Shown here in pieces: positions 12,284 through 13,307 of a DNA stretch of 13,307 bases; position 1 is the first letter of the stretch, and each line of letters starts with the position of its first letter. Made by a program: the position numbers and the translations under genes. The notes under the pieces are model-generated. The model searched no databases and was not told where the DNA came from. It saw only the letters and a program-made list of their open reading frames with translations. The stretch comes from CANKHA01 sp034668785. GTDB taxonomy: Bacteria > Pseudomonadota > Alphaproteobacteria > Rhizobiales > Xanthobacteraceae. The stretch is from contig JAXDOS010000102.1 of NCBI GenBank assembly GCA_034668785.1, positions 1-13,307 on the forward strand. Direction: 5' to 3'.

Positions 12284-13307
12284 GTGGCCTCGGCGGTGCT
12301 GCGCGCGATCTTTCCGAAAGACGCAGGGCGCCGCGCCTTCCTTCAATCGCTCGGCGCCTCGACCGCGCTGGCCGCGGTTTCGCAGTTCTTCCCGCTCAAG
12401 ACCGCGACGGAATTGTTTGCCGTTGGCGGTCCGATCGAGAAGAAGGATCTCAAGGTCGGCTTCATCCCGATCACCTGCGCCACCCCGATCATCATGGCCA
12501 AGCCGATGGGCTTCTACGAGAAGCAGGGGCTCAACGTCGAGGTGATCAAGACCGCCGGCTGGGCAGTGATCCGCGACAAGACGCTCAACAAGGAATACGA
12601 CGCGGCGCATATGCTGTCGCCGATGCCGATCGCCATCACCATGGGCGTCGGCTCCAATCCGATCCCCTACACCGCGCCGGCGATCGAGAACATCAACGGC
12701 CAGGCCATCACGCTCGCCATCAAGCACAAGGACAAGCGCGATCCGAAATCCTGGAAGGGCATGAAGTTCGCGGTGCCGTTCGACTATTCGATGCACAACT
12801 ACCTGCTGCGCTACTACGTCGCCGAGCACGGCATCGATCCCGACCAGGACATCCAGATCCGCGCGGTGCCGCCGCCGGAGATGGTGGCGAACCTTCGTGC
12901 CGACAACATCGACGGCTTCCTCGGTCCCGACCCGATGAACCAGCGCGCCGTGTTCGACGGCGTCGGCTTCATCCACGTGCTGTCGAAGGAGTTGTGGGAG
13001 GGGCATCCGTGCTGCGCCTTCGCGGCCTCGAAGGAATTCGTCACCGCGATGCCGAACACCTACGCCGCGCTGCTGAAATCGATCATCGATGCGACGGCGT
13101 TCGCGCACAAGCCCGAGAACCGCAAGGAGATCGCCGCCGCGCTCGCGCCGGCCAGCTATCTCAACCAGCCGCCGGTCGTACTGGAACAGATTCTCACCGG
13201 CACTTTCGCCGACGGCTTGGGCAATATCGTCACGCAGCCGAACCGCGTCGATTTCGATCCCTTCCCCTGGCAGTCCTTCGCCGTCTGGATCATGACGCAG
13301 ATGAAGC
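12284..13307 (+). CDS. NrtA/CmpA-type ABC transporter solute-binding protein (3' end outside window; start uncertain)
   Basis: The 341 codons visible run off the right edge. The protein belongs to the nitrate/bicarbonate/sulfonate-type periplasmic binding family: KVGFIPITCATPIIMAKPMG, then GFYEKQGLNVEV, AGWAVIRDKTLNKEYDAAHM, LSPMPIAITMG, IENINGQAITLA, MKFAVPFDYSMHNYLLRYYV, PPPEMVANLRADNIDGFLGP and the late DPFPWQSFAVW. A twin-arginine export signal, GRRAFLQSLGAS followed by a hydrophobic stretch, starts about 15 residues in. The GTG at 12284 is the first usable start after the in-frame TAG at 12266. It has only a weak GAGA upstream, and GTG 12296 is an alternative. The first in-frame ATG lies beyond the export signal. 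The substrate is probably nitrate or a related anion. Transporter permease and ATPase genes would be expected just outside the window. Confidence 0.75.
   Translation, partial: MASAVLRAIFPKDAGRRAFLQSLGASTALAAVSQFFPLKTATELFAVGGPIEKKDLKVGFIPITCATPIIMAKPMGFYEKQGLNVEVIKTAGWAVIRDKTLNKEYDAAHMLSPMPIAITMGVGSNPIPYTAPAIENINGQAITLAIKHKDKRDPKSWKGMKFAVPFDYSMHNYLLRYYVAEHGIDPDQDIQIRAVPPPEMVANLRADNIDGFLGPDPMNQRAVFDGVGFIHVLSKELWEGHPCCAFAASKEFVTAMPNTYAALLKSIIDATAFAHKPENRKEIAAALAPASYLNQPPVVLEQILTGTFADGLGNIVTQPNRVDFDPFPWQSFAVWIMTQMK

Noticed and set aside
12038..13108. A 356-codon open frame on the minus strand.
   Set aside because: It is antisense to the clearly recognisable solute-binding protein and is rich in Arg and His, typical of the shadow of a GC-rich gene.

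Overview
The window looks like a chromosomal segment of a GC-rich alphaproteobacterium, probably Hyphomicrobiales (Bradyrhizobium/Rhodopseudomonas/Xanthobacteraceae-like). This is inferred from the character of the AroE, YkuD-type L,D-transpeptidase and nitrate-type solute-binding proteins and from codon usage. No database search was possible. No rRNA, tRNA, CRISPR array, transposase or integrase was seen.

Left part (1-8184), accessory: two divergent gene sets face away from a 331-bp intergenic region (3962-4292), and both are built to the same plan. Leftward: a freestanding STN-domain protein (3961-3233), a small secreted protein (3076-2564), then a very large secreted modular protein (2504 to beyond the left edge). 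The large protein carries a lysozyme/transglycosylase-like domain, an SH3-like domain, four near-identical BACON-type Ig repeats, a PPC-type domain and FG-GAP/VCBS repeats. Rightward: a paralogous STN-domain protein (4293-5009), another small secreted protein (5132-5605), then an 850-residue secreted protein (5632-8184). That protein carries a HELGH-type metalloprotease-like domain, two Ig-like repeats and six FG-GAP/VCBS repeats of the same kind as on the left. The inferred picture is two exported exoenzyme systems, one acting on peptidoglycan and one on protein, each with its own STN partner, and derived at least partly by duplication and module exchange.

Right part (8227-13307), ordinary chromosome: a ketopantoate-reductase-family protein (minus) ends 42 bp from the metalloprotease gene, convergently. 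It is preceded on its own strand by a secreted L,D-transpeptidase, and a clear hairpin terminator lies between the two. Divergent from the transpeptidase is aroE (shikimate dehydrogenase), followed by a secreted protein made of two copies of a DUF5666-like unit. The window ends inside an NrtA/CmpA-type ABC solute-binding protein gene. Its N-terminal leader is separated from the rest by an in-frame TAG codon, so the gene is either disrupted, started at a downstream GTG, or read through.

The observations most worth following up are the mirror-image exoprotein operons with their unusual STN-only proteins, and the in-frame amber codon in the solute-binding protein gene.
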